A DNA stretch of 15,172 nt from DATKDU01 sp035512595 (GTDB lineage Bacteria > Planctomycetota > Planctomycetia > Pirellulales > Pirellulaceae), in NCBI GenBank assembly GCA_035512595.1, contig DATKDU010000160.1, positions 1 through 15,172 of the forward strand, in the 5' to 3' direction. Positions 6,884 through 13,676 of this stretch are shown piece by piece (the first letter of the stretch is position 1; each line of letters starts with the position of its first letter). The position numbers and the translations under genes are program-made. The notes under the pieces were generated by a model that saw nothing but the letters and a program-made list of their open reading frames with translations, made no database searches and was not told the origin of the DNA.

Positions 6884-8020
6884 CTATTCGGGCTGAGGGG
6901 GAGCGGCATGAATAAGCTCGGGCTTTTCTCGTACGGGAGGCGCTTGCTCTTCCTGGCCCAGCGACGGGCGATTGGGCTTGTTGCGAGGCTCCAGCTTGAC
7001 TGCGCTCCCGCTGGCGGCTGACGCGTACAAGGCCTCGATGATCCTCACATCGAGCAGTCCTTCGTGGCCGTTGGGCTCTGGTTCCTCGCCATTTTGAATA
7101 CAGCGGGCAAAATAGGTGAGCTGCGGCGCAAACTGATCGCGCTTGGCGAACCTCTTCCTGGTCGTTTTGCCGTCCAGCGTCAGGTGATGCGTCAAATTGC
7201 CCGCGTAGTCAAATGCCGGCTCGACCCGCAGGTTTCCCTTGGTGCCGATGATCCGAAATTCGCTAAGCTCCTGAGCTCCGAAACTGGAAAGGAGGATGGC
7301 CAACCGATCTTCGGGGAAGCGGAGCATCGCCCCGGTCATTTCGTCGGTCTCTTCAAAGCGGGGATCGCCGTTGTTGCCGGTGAACGCGACCACTTCGATG
7401 GGCTCGCCGCGAAACAGGTATCGGGCTGCATTGATGCAATAGATCCCCACGTCGTAGAGGCTCCCGCCTCCCAGTTCCTTCTCCAATCGGATGTTCCCGG
7501 GAACGACGTCGATTGCGAATACCGACTGCATGGCCCGCACCTCGCCAAGCGTCCCCTCCGCGGCAATTTTCACCGCTCGCAGATTGGCTTCCTCAAAATG
7601 CAGACGATAAGCAATCATCAGCTTCACGCCGGCGGTCTCGGCAGCGTGGAGCATCTTCTCGCACTCAGACACCGTAATTGCCATCGGTTTTTCGCAGAGG
7701 ATATGGATCCCCGCTTCCGCGGCGCGAACCGTGTACTCACAGTGCAAATGGTTGGGCAGGGCGATATAAATCGCGTCAAATGTGCCGCTCAAGAGCGCTG
7801 AGTCGTAATCGGAAAACTGATGCTCCACGCCATATTGGCGCGATAAGTGGTCGAGCTTGACTGCGTCCTCGGAAATCAGTGCCGACAGCATGCACCGTTT
7901 TGTGTGAGCAAACGCGGGCAATACGGCGGATTGGGCGATGTACCCCAGACCGACGACGGCGTAGCGAACCTTGGTTCGCGAGCCGCGATTCGAATCACCG
8001 GGCGAACGACGGGTGGCCAT
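6884..8020 (-). CDS. Gfo/Idh/MocA family NAD(P)-dependent oxidoreductase
   Basis: This 378-residue protein has the length and architecture of Gfo/Idh/MocA sugar or inositol dehydrogenases. An N-terminal Rossmann fold with YAVVGLGYIAQSAVLPAF (about 20-37) binds the nucleotide, the ILCEKPMA motif (about 105-112) carries the conserved EKP lysine, and a C-terminal alpha/beta substrate domain includes GGSLYDVGIYCINAARYLFR, whose D-x-G-x-Y/H-x-x-x segment is typical of the active site. The first 16 residues (Arg/Ser-rich) precede the fold and could be an over-long start. Substrate cannot be assigned; planctomycetes have large numbers of these enzymes. It is cytoplasmic unless the N-terminus acts as an export signal, for which I see no hydrophobic segment. 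I see no sigma-54-type promoter directly upstream. A terminator for the preceding gene lies between 8041 and 8078. Confidence 0.9.
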   Translation of the reverse strand: MATRRSPGDSNRGSRTKVRYAVVGLGYIAQSAVLPAFAHTKRCMLSALISEDAVKLDHLSRQYGVEHQFSDYDSALLSGTFDAIYIALPNHLHCEYTVRAAEAGIHILCEKPMAITVSECEKMLHAAETAGVKLMIAYRLHFEEANLRAVKIAAEGTLGEVRAMQSVFAIDVVPGNIRLEKELGGGSLYDVGIYCINAARYLFRGEPIEVVAFTGNNGDPRFEETDEMTGAMLRFPEDRLAILLSSFGAQELSEFRIIGTKGNLRVEPAFDYAGNLTHHLTLDGKTTRKRFAKRDQFAPQLTYFARCIQNGEEPEPNGHEGLLDVRIIEALYASAASGSAVKLEPRNKPNRPSLGQEEQAPPVREKPELIHAAPPQPE

Positions 8021-8040
8021 GCAAGGTCCTCAATAAGCGC

Positions 8041-8078
8041 GGGGCAGAAAAGAGTCGGGCTGCATCGCAGCCCGGCTC
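8041..8078 (-). terminator. Intrinsic terminator of the small secreted-protein gene
   Basis: Stem CGGGCTGC/GCAGCCCG (8056-8063 with 8067-8074) has a 3-nt loop and, past one mismatch, three more pairs (8052-8054 with 8076-8078). Read on the minus strand it is followed by TCTTTTCTG, a modest U-run. It lies just beyond the stop of the gene at 8098-8400 and before the Gfo/Idh start at 8020. Confidence 0.75.
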
Positions 8079-8097
8079 CAATGACGTCGCCTTCGGG

Positions 8098-8400
8098 CTA
8101 CTTGCCTCTGGTCGCGGCGATGGTGGAGACCTTTCCACCTTCATCCGCAGTGACCTTTACCGTGTCCCCTTTCTTCAGATCCTCCAGTTTTGCCGCCTTG
8201 CCGTCGAGCGTCACCTTGGCCGTCGTGCCCACCATGTGGGTGTGCTCGTTCTTGCCGTCCTTGTCCACCATGACCAGTTTTCCAGCCGCCGCAGAGACCA
8301 CCGTTCCTTCATGCGTCTTGTCCGCCGCGACGGCGGTGCCGCACACCAGGGCAGCCAAGGCGAAGACCACCACGAATCCGATCGCAAATTTCTGGAACAT
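8098..8400 (-). CDS. Small secreted protein of unknown function
   Basis: This 100-residue protein has a clear Sec signal peptide (MFQKFAIGFVVVFALAALVC, cleavage near AVA-A26) and a 75-residue mature part rich in Lys, Asp, Gly and Thr. The mature part reads as a small beta-barrel-like alternation: THEGTVVSAAAGKLVMVDKD, then a HTHMV segment, TLDGKAAKLEDLKKGDTVKV and a final strand. Two histidines in EHTHM could bind metal, but this is speculation. Similar short secreted proteins are common in planctomycetes without known function. The ribosome site GGAG is 7 bp upstream of the ATG. A terminator follows, so it is probably monocistronic. A perfect 6-bp inverted repeat (8432-8447) lies about 30 bp upstream of the start. 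Confidence 0.75.
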   Translation of the reverse strand: MFQKFAIGFVVVFALAALVCGTAVAADKTHEGTVVSAAAGKLVMVDKDGKNEHTHMVGTTAKVTLDGKAAKLEDLKKGDTVKVTADEGGKVSTIAATRGK

Positions 8401-8431
8401 GCTGTTTCTCCATAGACACCAAGTTGAACGT

Positions 8432-8447
8432 AGAGACTACGCAGTCT
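8432..8447. promoter_or_regulatory. Short inverted repeat upstream of the secreted-protein gene
   Basis: GAGACT-ACGC-AGTCTC is a perfect 6-bp dyad with a 4-nt centre, 32 bp before the ATG at 8400 (minus strand). It could be an operator or a leader hairpin; no regulator is identified. Confidence 0.35.
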
Positions 8448-8500
8448 CACCATGATGGGCGGGGCCGCATTTTTTGTTCCCAAGGCGCAGCGGCGAAATC

Positions 8501-8538
8501 GGCTGGCGTTTACGGGGCCAGCGGGGGCTAAGCCGCCC
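8501..8538. repeat. Structured GC-rich intergenic element
   Basis: GCTGGC (8502-8507) pairs with GCCAGC (8517-8522), and GGCTAAGCC (8526-8534) is itself a palindrome. The block resembles dispersed GC-rich intergenic repeats I associate with planctomycete genomes, but only one copy is in the window. The surrounding stretch 8401-8660 otherwise shows no gene. Confidence 0.35.
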
Positions 8539-8660
8539 TTGTTTAGCGTCCGATCTGATAGGGAGAGACAGTTTGGCCGCCGCGCGATGCGACAGTTCGG
8601 CAGTTAACCGCGACATTCGCCGACCGACAGGCGATGCCCTATTCCTTCCCGCCGGTTGGA

Positions 8661-9092
8661 TTACAACGAGCCGGAGGATGAAGGGATGGCACGTTCCGCG
8701 GCTTCACGGGCGGGAAAGCGGCCAACCACTTGTAAATCCGCATCGTTCCAGAGAATCCACTCGTCGCGCGCGACCGCGGTTGCAAACCACTGTTTGTGCG
8801 ACTCGGAGACAAGCAGTGCCGAGTCTTCAAACAAGGAAAGGTACGAGCCGAAACCCAGTCGCCTTGCAAATTCGTCTTGGGGCGATCCCTGCGCCGGCCT
8901 CGGAGCGGCGGAATCCACCGCATGCTTGGCCAGTTCGGGCGAACCGGCTTGCTCCAAAAGCTTCCGAGCCTCGATCTGGACTGGTGTGGCTACATGCTCC
9001 TCGTGGGCCGGCCAAGCCTGGGCCGACGACGAATTGTCGGGAGCCGGTTGAGATCTCTTCGGGGGATCTATTCGATCGCTATCGCGTCTCAT
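8661..9092 (-). CDS. Unrecognised hydrophilic protein, co-transcribed with the YflT-like gene
   Basis: This frame of 143 residues from ATG 9092 starts 10 bp after the stop of the upstream gene (9103), with GAAGG at the end of that gene as a loose ribosome site, so I infer co-transcription. The first half is low-complexity and Pro/Ala/Ser-rich. The second half looks like a folded domain: an EFARRLGFGSYLSLFEDS helix segment, then a Trp-rich beta stretch KQWFATAVARDEWILWNDAD and a closing helix PAREAAERAI. I do not recognise the family. No signal peptide or membrane segment is visible. A longer reading starting at 9197 would overlap the upstream gene. It is the least secure of the protein calls, although the Trp-rich segment looks genuinely coding. 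Confidence 0.55.
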   Translation of the reverse strand: MRRDSDRIDPPKRSQPAPDNSSSAQAWPAHEEHVATPVQIEARKLLEQAGSPELAKHAVDSAAPRPAQGSPQDEFARRLGFGSYLSLFEDSALLVSESHKQWFATAVARDEWILWNDADLQVVGRFPAREAAERAIPSSSGSL

Positions 9093-9102
9093 GCCGCTGG
9101 GC

Positions 9103-9624
9103 TCATCCTTCGGAAAGGGAAACTGGGTTAGCCCCGGTGGATTGCAAGATTCCGTCAGCCTGTGCCAGGCGCCTCGCATCGGGCGTGGCAGTCTCAACAG
9201 CGACGAGGATTTCGCCCCTTAGGAGCGCCTGGTCGTAGTAATCGGCCGCCTCTTTTTCAATGCCGCGGGTCATCATGGCGCCGACGAATCCCCCCACAAC
9301 GCCACCCGTCCAAGCGCCCCAGCCCCCAGCCACGAGCAAGGACACACCCCCCGTTGCGATCCCGATTCCGACCGTCGTTAAGCCAAACAGGGTGGCCCCA
9401 ATGGTGCCGCCGACCGTGGCCGCCAGGGGAGTGTTTGCGCCGGCGGGCTGCTGATGTTCGAACTGGCGGAAGTACTTTTCCTTCGTCTCGTCCGAACAGA
9501 CCACGGTGATCTCTGCGTTCGAAAAGCCAGCGCTTCGCAAAGCGTCCACCACTTGCCTTGCTTCAGCCACGTTTTGGAATGTGGCCGCTCTCACGGGGCG
9601 TTCCATCGATTGGGTTACAGCCAT
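9103..9624 (-). CDS. YflT-like general-stress protein with glycine-rich membrane segment
   Basis: This 173-residue protein starts at ATG 9624 behind a near-perfect GGAGGAG site 4-5 bp away; longer frames to 10002 overlap the divergent gene and are not credible. Residues about 10-50 (AATFQNVAEARQVVDALRSA then GFSNAEITVVCSD) match the alpha/beta domain of YflT/general-stress-17M proteins. Residues about 70-125 are a long Gly/Ala/Val-rich hydrophobic stretch (ATVGGTIGATLFGLTTVGIG and beyond) resembling glycine-zipper membrane regions. A C-terminal cytoplasmic part contains GEILVAVETATPDARRLAQ. In Bacillus, YflT belongs to the SigB general-stress regulon. Here a good sigma-54 match (9648-9662) lies directly upstream, divergent from the FAD-Rieske gene. 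The molecular function is unknown. Confidence 0.82.
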   Translation of the reverse strand: MAVTQSMERPVRAATFQNVAEARQVVDALRSAGFSNAEITVVCSDETKEKYFRQFEHQQPAGANTPLAATVGGTIGATLFGLTTVGIGIATGGVSLLVAGGWGAWTGGVVGGFVGAMMTRGIEKEAADYYDQALLRGEILVAVETATPDARRLAQADGILQSTGANPVSLSEG

Positions 9625-9647
9625 TTTTGTCTCCTCCGCATCAAGTT

Positions 9648-9662
9648 GCAAACGGAGTGCCG
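9648..9662 (-). promoter_or_regulatory. Sigma-54 -24/-12 promoter match for the YflT-like gene
   Basis: The minus strand reads CGGCACTCCGTTTGC: GG at 9661-9660, 10 bp, GC at 9649-9648. The transcript would start near 9636, right at the GGAGGAG ribosome site, giving a leader of only about 12 nt before ATG 9624. Confidence 0.68.
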
Positions 9663-9730
9663 CCACCTCACCACCTGCGCAAAATGTGGGCCTGACATGT
9701 TGTCGTAATCGATTGAAAAAGCGAGGTAAC

Positions 9731-9745
9731 CGGCGCATGGTTTGC
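9731..9745 (+). promoter_or_regulatory. Sigma-54 -24/-12 promoter match for the FAD-Rieske gene
   Basis: CGGCGCATGGTTTGC: GG at 9732-9733, 10 bp, GC at 9744-9745, followed by T. It is divergent from the match at 9648-9662; the two are separated by 68 bp in which an activator could act on both. The expected start near 9757 leaves a leader of about 24 nt with the ribosome site. Confidence 0.6.
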
Positions 9746-9780
9746 TGGCCTTTGAACGTGGAACAACCCCAGAGGCAGTC

Positions 9781-11295
9781 ATGCAGGCCACTGCGCATAC
9801 GTCCTATTGGCAAGAAACGTCGGGCAGCGACAGCGCACATTACCCGGCGCTCGAAGAGGCGCTCCGTGTGGACGTGGCGGTTATCGGCGGCGGGATTACG
9901 GGACTGACCGCCGCGTGGCATCTGGCGCGGGGTGGGCGAAGCGTCGCCGTACTCGAGGGGGGACAGCTCGGCCATGGTACCACCGGCTACAGCTCGGCCC
10001 ATTTGGATGCCACGACCGATACGCCGCTATCGCGGTTGATCTTCGATTTTGGCGAGCAGCGTGCCGCCACGGTCGCCGCCGCACAGCGCGAGAGCATCGA
10101 TCAAATCGAGCTTCGCTGCCAGGAATTCGGCGATTGCGAGTTTCGCCGTATCTCTTCCTATCAGTTCACCGAGTCTGTGGACGGCTTGACGCAGCTCCAG
10201 CAGCAATGCGCTGCCGGGAAAAAGCTGGGATACTCGTGCTGGTTCACGCGCCAGGTCCCCCTGCCGTTCTCCTGCATCGGGGCCGTTCAGGTGGCGCAGC
10301 AAGCCCGCTTCCAACCGTTCCGCTACCTGCAGCACCTGGCTGCGGCGGTGCAATCGCTGGGCGGACAGATTTTTGAAAATACGGCCTGCCTTCCGCCCGA
10401 AGGAAGTCACCCCGCACAGGTCGATACGAATGGCGGCCGGGTGACAGCGGATGCAGTCTTCGTAGCCACGCACTCTCCGTTCCTGGGAATCTCGCAGTTT
10501 GACTTTCGCGTCTTTCCCTACCAGTCCTATCTCCTGGCAGCGCGTGTCGAGGACCCGCCCGAGGACGCGCTCTACTGGGACGATGCGGACCCGTATCACT
10601 ATATTCGACTGGCATCCCCGGCCGATCCCGATCTCGTCTTGATCGGCGGCGCCGACCATAAAACGGGTCATCCCGGAGACGAACGACTTCACTTTGAAGA
10701 ACTTGAGAACTACACGGCGGAACGTTTTGCTGTCCGATCGATCGAGCACCGCTGGTCAGCCCAGTACTACGCTCCCGCAGACGGAATGCCGCACATTGGT
10801 CGCGTGCCTGGCAGCGATTCGCTTTATCTGGCCACGGGGTTTGCGGGAACCGGCCTGACCTGGGGAACCGTCGCGGGCACGTTGGTCGCGCGACTGATCC
10901 TCGGCGAGCGGCATCCGCTGGAGGAGATTGTGGCTCCAGGCCGCCTGACACTCCTGGCGTCCGCCCCGAGCGTGGTTGCCGAAAATCTCGATGTCATTCG
11001 CCGCTTTACGGCGGATCGACTGCGCACGGAAGCCGGCTCGGAAGGCGAGATTGCACCGGGGAGCGGTCGCGTCCTTACCCAAGGTGGCAGAATGCAGGCG
11101 ATCTACCGCGATGTTTCCGGTGAGCTGCACCGCCTTTCGCCGGTTTGCACCCACGCGGGCTGCATCGTGCATTACAACGACGCGGAGCAGACGTGGGACT
11201 GCCCTTGTCATGGCGGCCGATTCACGGCGCACGGGCAGCGATTTGCCGGACCGCCGTCGCGCGACCTGGATTCGGAACGATGCCCCCCGGGCTAA
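9781..11295 (+). CDS. FAD-dependent oxidoreductase (DAO/DadA type) with C-terminal Rieske [2Fe-2S] domain
   Basis: This 504-residue, two-domain protein starts at ATG 9781 with AGAGG about 6 bp upstream; a TTG at 9742 in the same frame overlaps the promoter and is rejected. Residues 30-45 (VDVAVIGGGITGLTAA) are the GxGxxG FAD-binding Rossmann motif of the D-amino-acid-oxidase-like family, and YLATGFAGTGLTWGTVAG (about 349-366) is its second FAD-contacting motif. The C-terminal 50 residues carry a complete Rieske signature, C456-x-H458-x15-C474-x2-H477 (CTHAGC and CPCHGGRF). Such FAD-Rieske fusions are widespread and uncharacterised in detail; an electron-transfer oxidase or dehydrogenase of amines or similar compounds is the usual guess. 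No signal peptide is visible. Its TAA overlaps the stop codon of the convergent receiver gene. Confidence 0.93.
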   Translation: MQATAHTSYWQETSGSDSAHYPALEEALRVDVAVIGGGITGLTAAWHLARGGRSVAVLEGGQLGHGTTGYSSAHLDATTDTPLSRLIFDFGEQRAATVAAAQRESIDQIELRCQEFGDCEFRRISSYQFTESVDGLTQLQQQCAAGKKLGYSCWFTRQVPLPFSCIGAVQVAQQARFQPFRYLQHLAAAVQSLGGQIFENTACLPPEGSHPAQVDTNGGRVTADAVFVATHSPFLGISQFDFRVFPYQSYLLAARVEDPPEDALYWDDADPYHYIRLASPADPDLVLIGGADHKTGHPGDERLHFEELENYTAERFAVRSIEHRWSAQYYAPADGMPHIGRVPGSDSLYLATGFAGTGLTWGTVAGTLVARLILGERHPLEEIVAPGRLTLLASAPSVVAENLDVIRRFTADRLRTEAGSEGEIAPGSGRVLTQGGRMQAIYRDVSGELHRLSPVCTHAGCIVHYNDAEQTWDCPCHGGRFTAHGQRFAGPPSRDLDSERCPPG

Positions 11296-11714
11296 GCGGG
11301 CGCCAACTCGTCCAAGGTCCGCTCCAGCAGAATCAGATCGACCGGCTTGAGCAGATGGGCGGCAAATCCACAAGCCTGCGTGCGATCGCGATCCCGTTCT
11401 TGCCCCAGGCCCGTCAGCGCCACCAGCGGAATATCGCGCCATTCGGGCCGCGTTCCAATGCGGCGGGCCGTCTCAAACCCGTCGATCTTCGGCATACCCA
11501 GATCAAGAAAGATAAGTTGCGGCGTGGCGCGCTCGATGGCTGCCAGCGCGCCTTCCGCATCGTAGGCCACCTGGGCGATCCGTCCGAGGATGCTCAGCAA
11601 TCTCGCCAGGCTGTCGGCTGCATCGCGATGATCGTCAACGACGAGAACATAGCCGCCCACACGTCTGGTCTGCGGGGAGGGAGGCACTCGTTCAGGAAAT
11701 GACGTTCCGGCCAT
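11292..11714 (-). CDS. Stand-alone response-regulator receiver protein
   Basis: This CheY-like receiver of about 140 residues has no output domain. All key residues are present: the acidic pair in YVLVVDDHRDAADS, the phospho-acceptor Asp in LIFLDLGMPKIDG, the Thr in LVALTG and the Lys in LLKPVDL. The N-terminal 25 or so residues before the receiver are Pro/Arg-rich. The start is uncertain: ATG 11714 and ATG 11738 are both possible and neither has a clear ribosome site. Single-domain receivers usually act in phosphorelays or by protein contact. A sigma-54 match at 11856-11870 gives a leader of at least 100 nt. The membrane sensor beginning at 14724 is a possible partner. The stop codons of this gene and the FAD-Rieske gene overlap in CTAA. 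Confidence 0.88.
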   Translation of the reverse strand: MAGTSFPERVPPSPQTRRVGGYVLVVDDHRDAADSLARLLSILGRIAQVAYDAEGALAAIERATPQLIFLDLGMPKIDGFETARRIGTRPEWRDIPLVALTGLGQERDRDRTQACGFAAHLLKPVDLILLERTLDELAPA

Positions 11715-11855
11715 GGCGAGCGTCCATCCATGAAACATGTTGTCGAGCGATGGGGGCCATCGGTGACGGCGTGAACATGCTGGCAGCGGGACGATTCGGA
11801 GGCTTGCTTGCTATTTGGAACAAAGGCAAGCCATCTGTTCAGAAAGGCCGCGAGG

Positions 11856-11870
11856 GCAAATGCCGGGCCA
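11856..11870 (-). promoter_or_regulatory. Sigma-54 -24/-12 promoter match for the receiver gene
   Basis: The minus strand reads TGGCCCGGCATTTGC: GG at 11869-11868, 10 bp, GC at 11857-11856. The TGGC and TTTGC boxes are good. The start codon is 118 or 142 bp further on, an unusually long leader, so it is a weaker assignment than the others. Confidence 0.5.
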
Positions 11871-12068
11871 ATTTCAGCGATGGGCGGTGCGAGACTCCAC
11901 GATACCAAATCTGTCCGACAGTGCGACGCCCCAGCAAGAGTCGTCCGCGACATTCCGTCACGCAAATACGCGCCCTTGCAATGCCAACGGGACAAATGCG
12001 ATCCCTCCTGGGTGATTTGACGCCGAAAAAGCTGGCAAACCCGGCTGCGCACGCTGGGAAGGGAAGCA

Positions 12069-12083
12069 CGGCATAGTACTTGC
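12069..12083 (+). promoter_or_regulatory. Sigma-54 -24/-12 promoter match for the CsbD and small membrane protein cluster
   Basis: CGGCATAGTACTTGC: GG at 12070-12071, 10 bp, GC at 12082-12083, followed by A. The TTGCA box is perfect; the -24 box has CGGCAT for TGGCAC. The expected start near 12095 leaves a leader of about 73 nt to ATG 12168, similar to the DUF892 leader. Confidence 0.58.
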
Positions 12084-12167
12084 AAAGCTGACGAATGCGT
12101 TGCAAATCATTTTCATCGCGGGCGGCTTCTCGCTCGCGTGTTACGATCTCCACAAGGGAGTTTGGCG

Positions 12168-12587
12168 ATGGTCAATCAGGAAACGCTACAAGGCCACTGG
12201 CACGAATTGAAAGGGAAGCTCCGCAACAAGTGGGGCCAGCTCACCAACGATGAACTGCAGTCCTTCGACGGCAACGTGGAACGACTGGTCGGCTTGATCC
12301 AGCGCAAGACGGGAGAGGCCCGCGGCACGATCGAGCACTATCTGGAAGAGTTGACCTCCAATGGCTCCTCGACCGTGGCCCAGGCTGTCGAGACCGCCCG
12401 CGAGTATGCTCAACAAGCGGCCGGAAAAATCCAGGAAGGATCGCGCTATGCCACCGAGTCCGTGCAGCACGGTTACGAGGAAGCGGAGCGCGTGGTTCGC
12501 CAGCGCCCCGTGGAATCCGTGGCCGTCTGCTTCGGTACGGGGTTAGTGGCCGGGATCATGCTCGGGCTGATGCTCCGCAGCCGGTGA
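12168..12587 (+). CDS. CsbD-like / DUF883 (ElaB-YqjD type) stress protein, membrane-anchored
   Basis: This 139-residue protein starts at ATG 12168, with AAGGGAG 7 bp upstream; the frame from 12138 only adds leader. Residues 1-60 (ETLQGHWHELKGKLRNKWGQ, then LTNDELQSFDGNVERLVGLI) match CsbD, a small general-stress protein. Residues about 65-105 form an amphipathic helical stretch of DUF883/ElaB character, and the C-terminus ends in a single membrane segment with small residues (VAVCFGTGLVAGIMLGLML). CsbD is SigB-controlled in Bacillus and ElaB/YqjD are RpoS-linked, ribosome-associated membrane proteins in E. coli. A fused arrangement is plausible as a tail-anchored stress protein. It is the first gene behind the sigma-54 match at 12069-12083. 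Confidence 0.85.
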   Translation: MVNQETLQGHWHELKGKLRNKWGQLTNDELQSFDGNVERLVGLIQRKTGEARGTIEHYLEELTSNGSSTVAQAVETAREYAQQAAGKIQEGSRYATESVQHGYEEAERVVRQRPVESVAVCFGTGLVAGIMLGLMLRSR

Positions 12588-12749
12588 GCCAGTCGAGTCA
12601 GCTCGAGGAAAAGGGGGTCTGGCCTCGACGTCAAGACCCACATTCTGCCTTGAAAATCTGTGACTGATCAGGCTTACCCCCTTCTCCTCGGGCTGACGGC
12701 AGCATTCACCATTACACCTTCAGGTTTCCCAAGTTTCAGGAGTCTTTTT

Positions 12750-13016
12750 ATGGTTACGCAAGAACGGAAGCGCCCCGGAGAACGAGCCACATCAGCCGCC
12801 AAAGACGCTCTCGCGCGCCCCGCGGAAATGGTCCAGGAGTATCCTCTGTCGTCGATGCTGGTGGTCTTCAGCGTGGGCCTGGGGGTGGGCGTCATGATTG
12901 GGCAAACGCTGATCCCGTCGTTTCACGAGCCGACCATGAGCGAGCGAATGGGGCGACAGTTATACGATTCCATGTCCAACCTGTCCAATGCCGTTGGCCG
13001 TTCGTTTCATTCGTAG
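12750..13016 (+). CDS. Small single-membrane-segment protein
   Basis: This 88-residue protein starts at ATG 12750 behind AGGAG at a 7-bp spacing; the longer reading from 12660 is mainly the upstream leader. A basic, Lys/Arg/Ala-rich N-terminus (about 1-30) is followed by EYPLSSMLVVFSVGLGVGVM, one membrane segment with G-x-G-x-G spacing like the DUF883 anchor, and a short Ser/Asn-rich tail. I do not recognise it as a named family; the layout (helix, then glycine-containing anchor) resembles ElaB/YqjD proteins. It follows the CsbD/DUF883 gene by 162 bp in which I see no good promoter, so it may be part of the same transcript. Confidence 0.7.
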   Translation: MVTQERKRPGERATSAAKDALARPAEMVQEYPLSSMLVVFSVGLGVGVMIGQTLIPSFHEPTMSERMGRQLYDSMSNLSNAVGRSFHS

Positions 13017-13051
13017 CGGGCCGGCAGCGCGACTTCCCGACGGACGATCCC

Positions 13052-13501
13052 ATGAGCGATGCGCCAGTGGCCAGTGCCGAAGAGATCCAGCGGCAGATGC
13101 GCGCGGTGCGCTCGGAACTGCGCGATGACGTCCGGGAAATCGTGGCAAATGCCCGGGTCATGGCCGATTGGCATTACTACGTGCAGACCTATCCGTGGCT
13201 CTGCGTGGGAGCGGCAGCAGCCGCGGGTTACTTGCTCGTCCCCTCGCGAGTGACGGTCGTCCGACCTGACTCGCGTGAATTGGCGGAACTTGTGAGTCAG
13301 CACCAGGTGGCCGTCAAAGCCGAGGTTAAGCCCCAGCCTGCGGTTGGAGTCCTGGGATCGTTGATCAATATGGCGACTGGGGCTGCACTCCAGGGGGCGA
13401 TGGCAGTTGCCAGCTACCAATTGGATCAACTGTTCAAGGGATGGAAGTCCGGTTCCGGAGATAGAGCGGGAGATTCAGAACATGAAGAATCGCATCGCTG
13501 A
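13052..13501 (+). CDS. Membrane-anchored protein with N-terminal coiled helix
   Basis: This 149-residue protein has an N-terminal charged helix AEEIQRQMRAVRSELRDDVR (about 9-28), reminiscent of DUF3618 and related helical anchors, a DWHYYVQTYPW stretch, then one membrane segment LCVGAAAAAGYLLVP (about 50-64). The rest is a soluble domain with Val/Lys-rich strands, a second apolar stretch LGSLINMATGAALQGAMAVA and an acidic Ser/Glu/His tail. I do not assign a named function. It starts 35 bp after the previous stop and overlaps the next start by 20 bp, so it is in a tight operon. The ribosome site is weak (GGACG), consistent with coupling or low expression. Confidence 0.7.
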   Translation: MSDAPVASAEEIQRQMRAVRSELRDDVREIVANARVMADWHYYVQTYPWLCVGAAAAAGYLLVPSRVTVVRPDSRELAELVSQHQVAVKAEVKPQPAVGVLGSLINMATGAALQGAMAVASYQLDQLFKGWKSGSGDRAGDSEHEESHR

Positions 13502-13676
13502 TTACTTGCCCAGTTCCCCACTGAGATCTGGCGCCCCGCTGGTCAGTGCGGCGGGCGATTCGCTCAAGCGATGGTCGGAGTCGGCACGGCAATACATCGT
13601 GAACAATCCAGGAACCTCTTTGGCTGTGGCCTTTGCTACGGGAGTGGCTATCGCATGGTGGCTCAAACGTCGGTAG
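13482..13676 (+). CDS. YqjD/DUF883-like tail-anchored small protein
   Basis: This 64-residue frame starts at ATG 13482 with GGGAG about 9 bp upstream and overlaps the preceding gene by 20 bp; the reading from 13407 would lie wholly inside that gene. The C-terminal 25 residues (IVNNPGTSLAVAFATGVAIA plus WWLKRR) are the typical DUF883 membrane anchor, with the conserved N/HP before a Gly/Ala-rich segment and a basic end. It lacks the long N-terminal helix of E. coli YqjD, so it is a short form. The next gene, a YqjE-like protein, overlaps it by 22 bp, the same order as yqjD-yqjE in E. coli. Confidence 0.75.
   Translation: MKNRIADYLPSSPLRSGAPLVSAAGDSLKRWSESARQYIVNNPGTSLAVAFATGVAIAWWLKRR

Larger units (their letters stand above)
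11739..12167. other. Divergent intergenic region with two sigma-54-type promoters
   Basis: No gene is supported in this stretch of about 430 bp; the frames crossing it have no recognisable domain and no ribosome sites. It lies between the receiver gene (minus) and the CsbD/DUF883 gene (plus) and contains one sigma-54 match facing each way, about 200 bp apart. That spacing leaves room for enhancer-type activator sites, although I could not identify a repeated activator motif. Confidence 0.5.

Noticed and set aside
8474..9238. 254-codon + strand frame
   Set aside because: It is antisense to the unrecognised gene at 8661-9092 and the end of the YflT-like gene, has no ribosome site, and the opposite strand gives the better protein.
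9694..9705. Shared word ACATGTTGTCG before the FAD-Rieske and receiver genes (9695-9705 and 11735-11745)
   Set aside because: Eleven-base matches are expected by chance many times within a 15-kb window, and there is no third copy.
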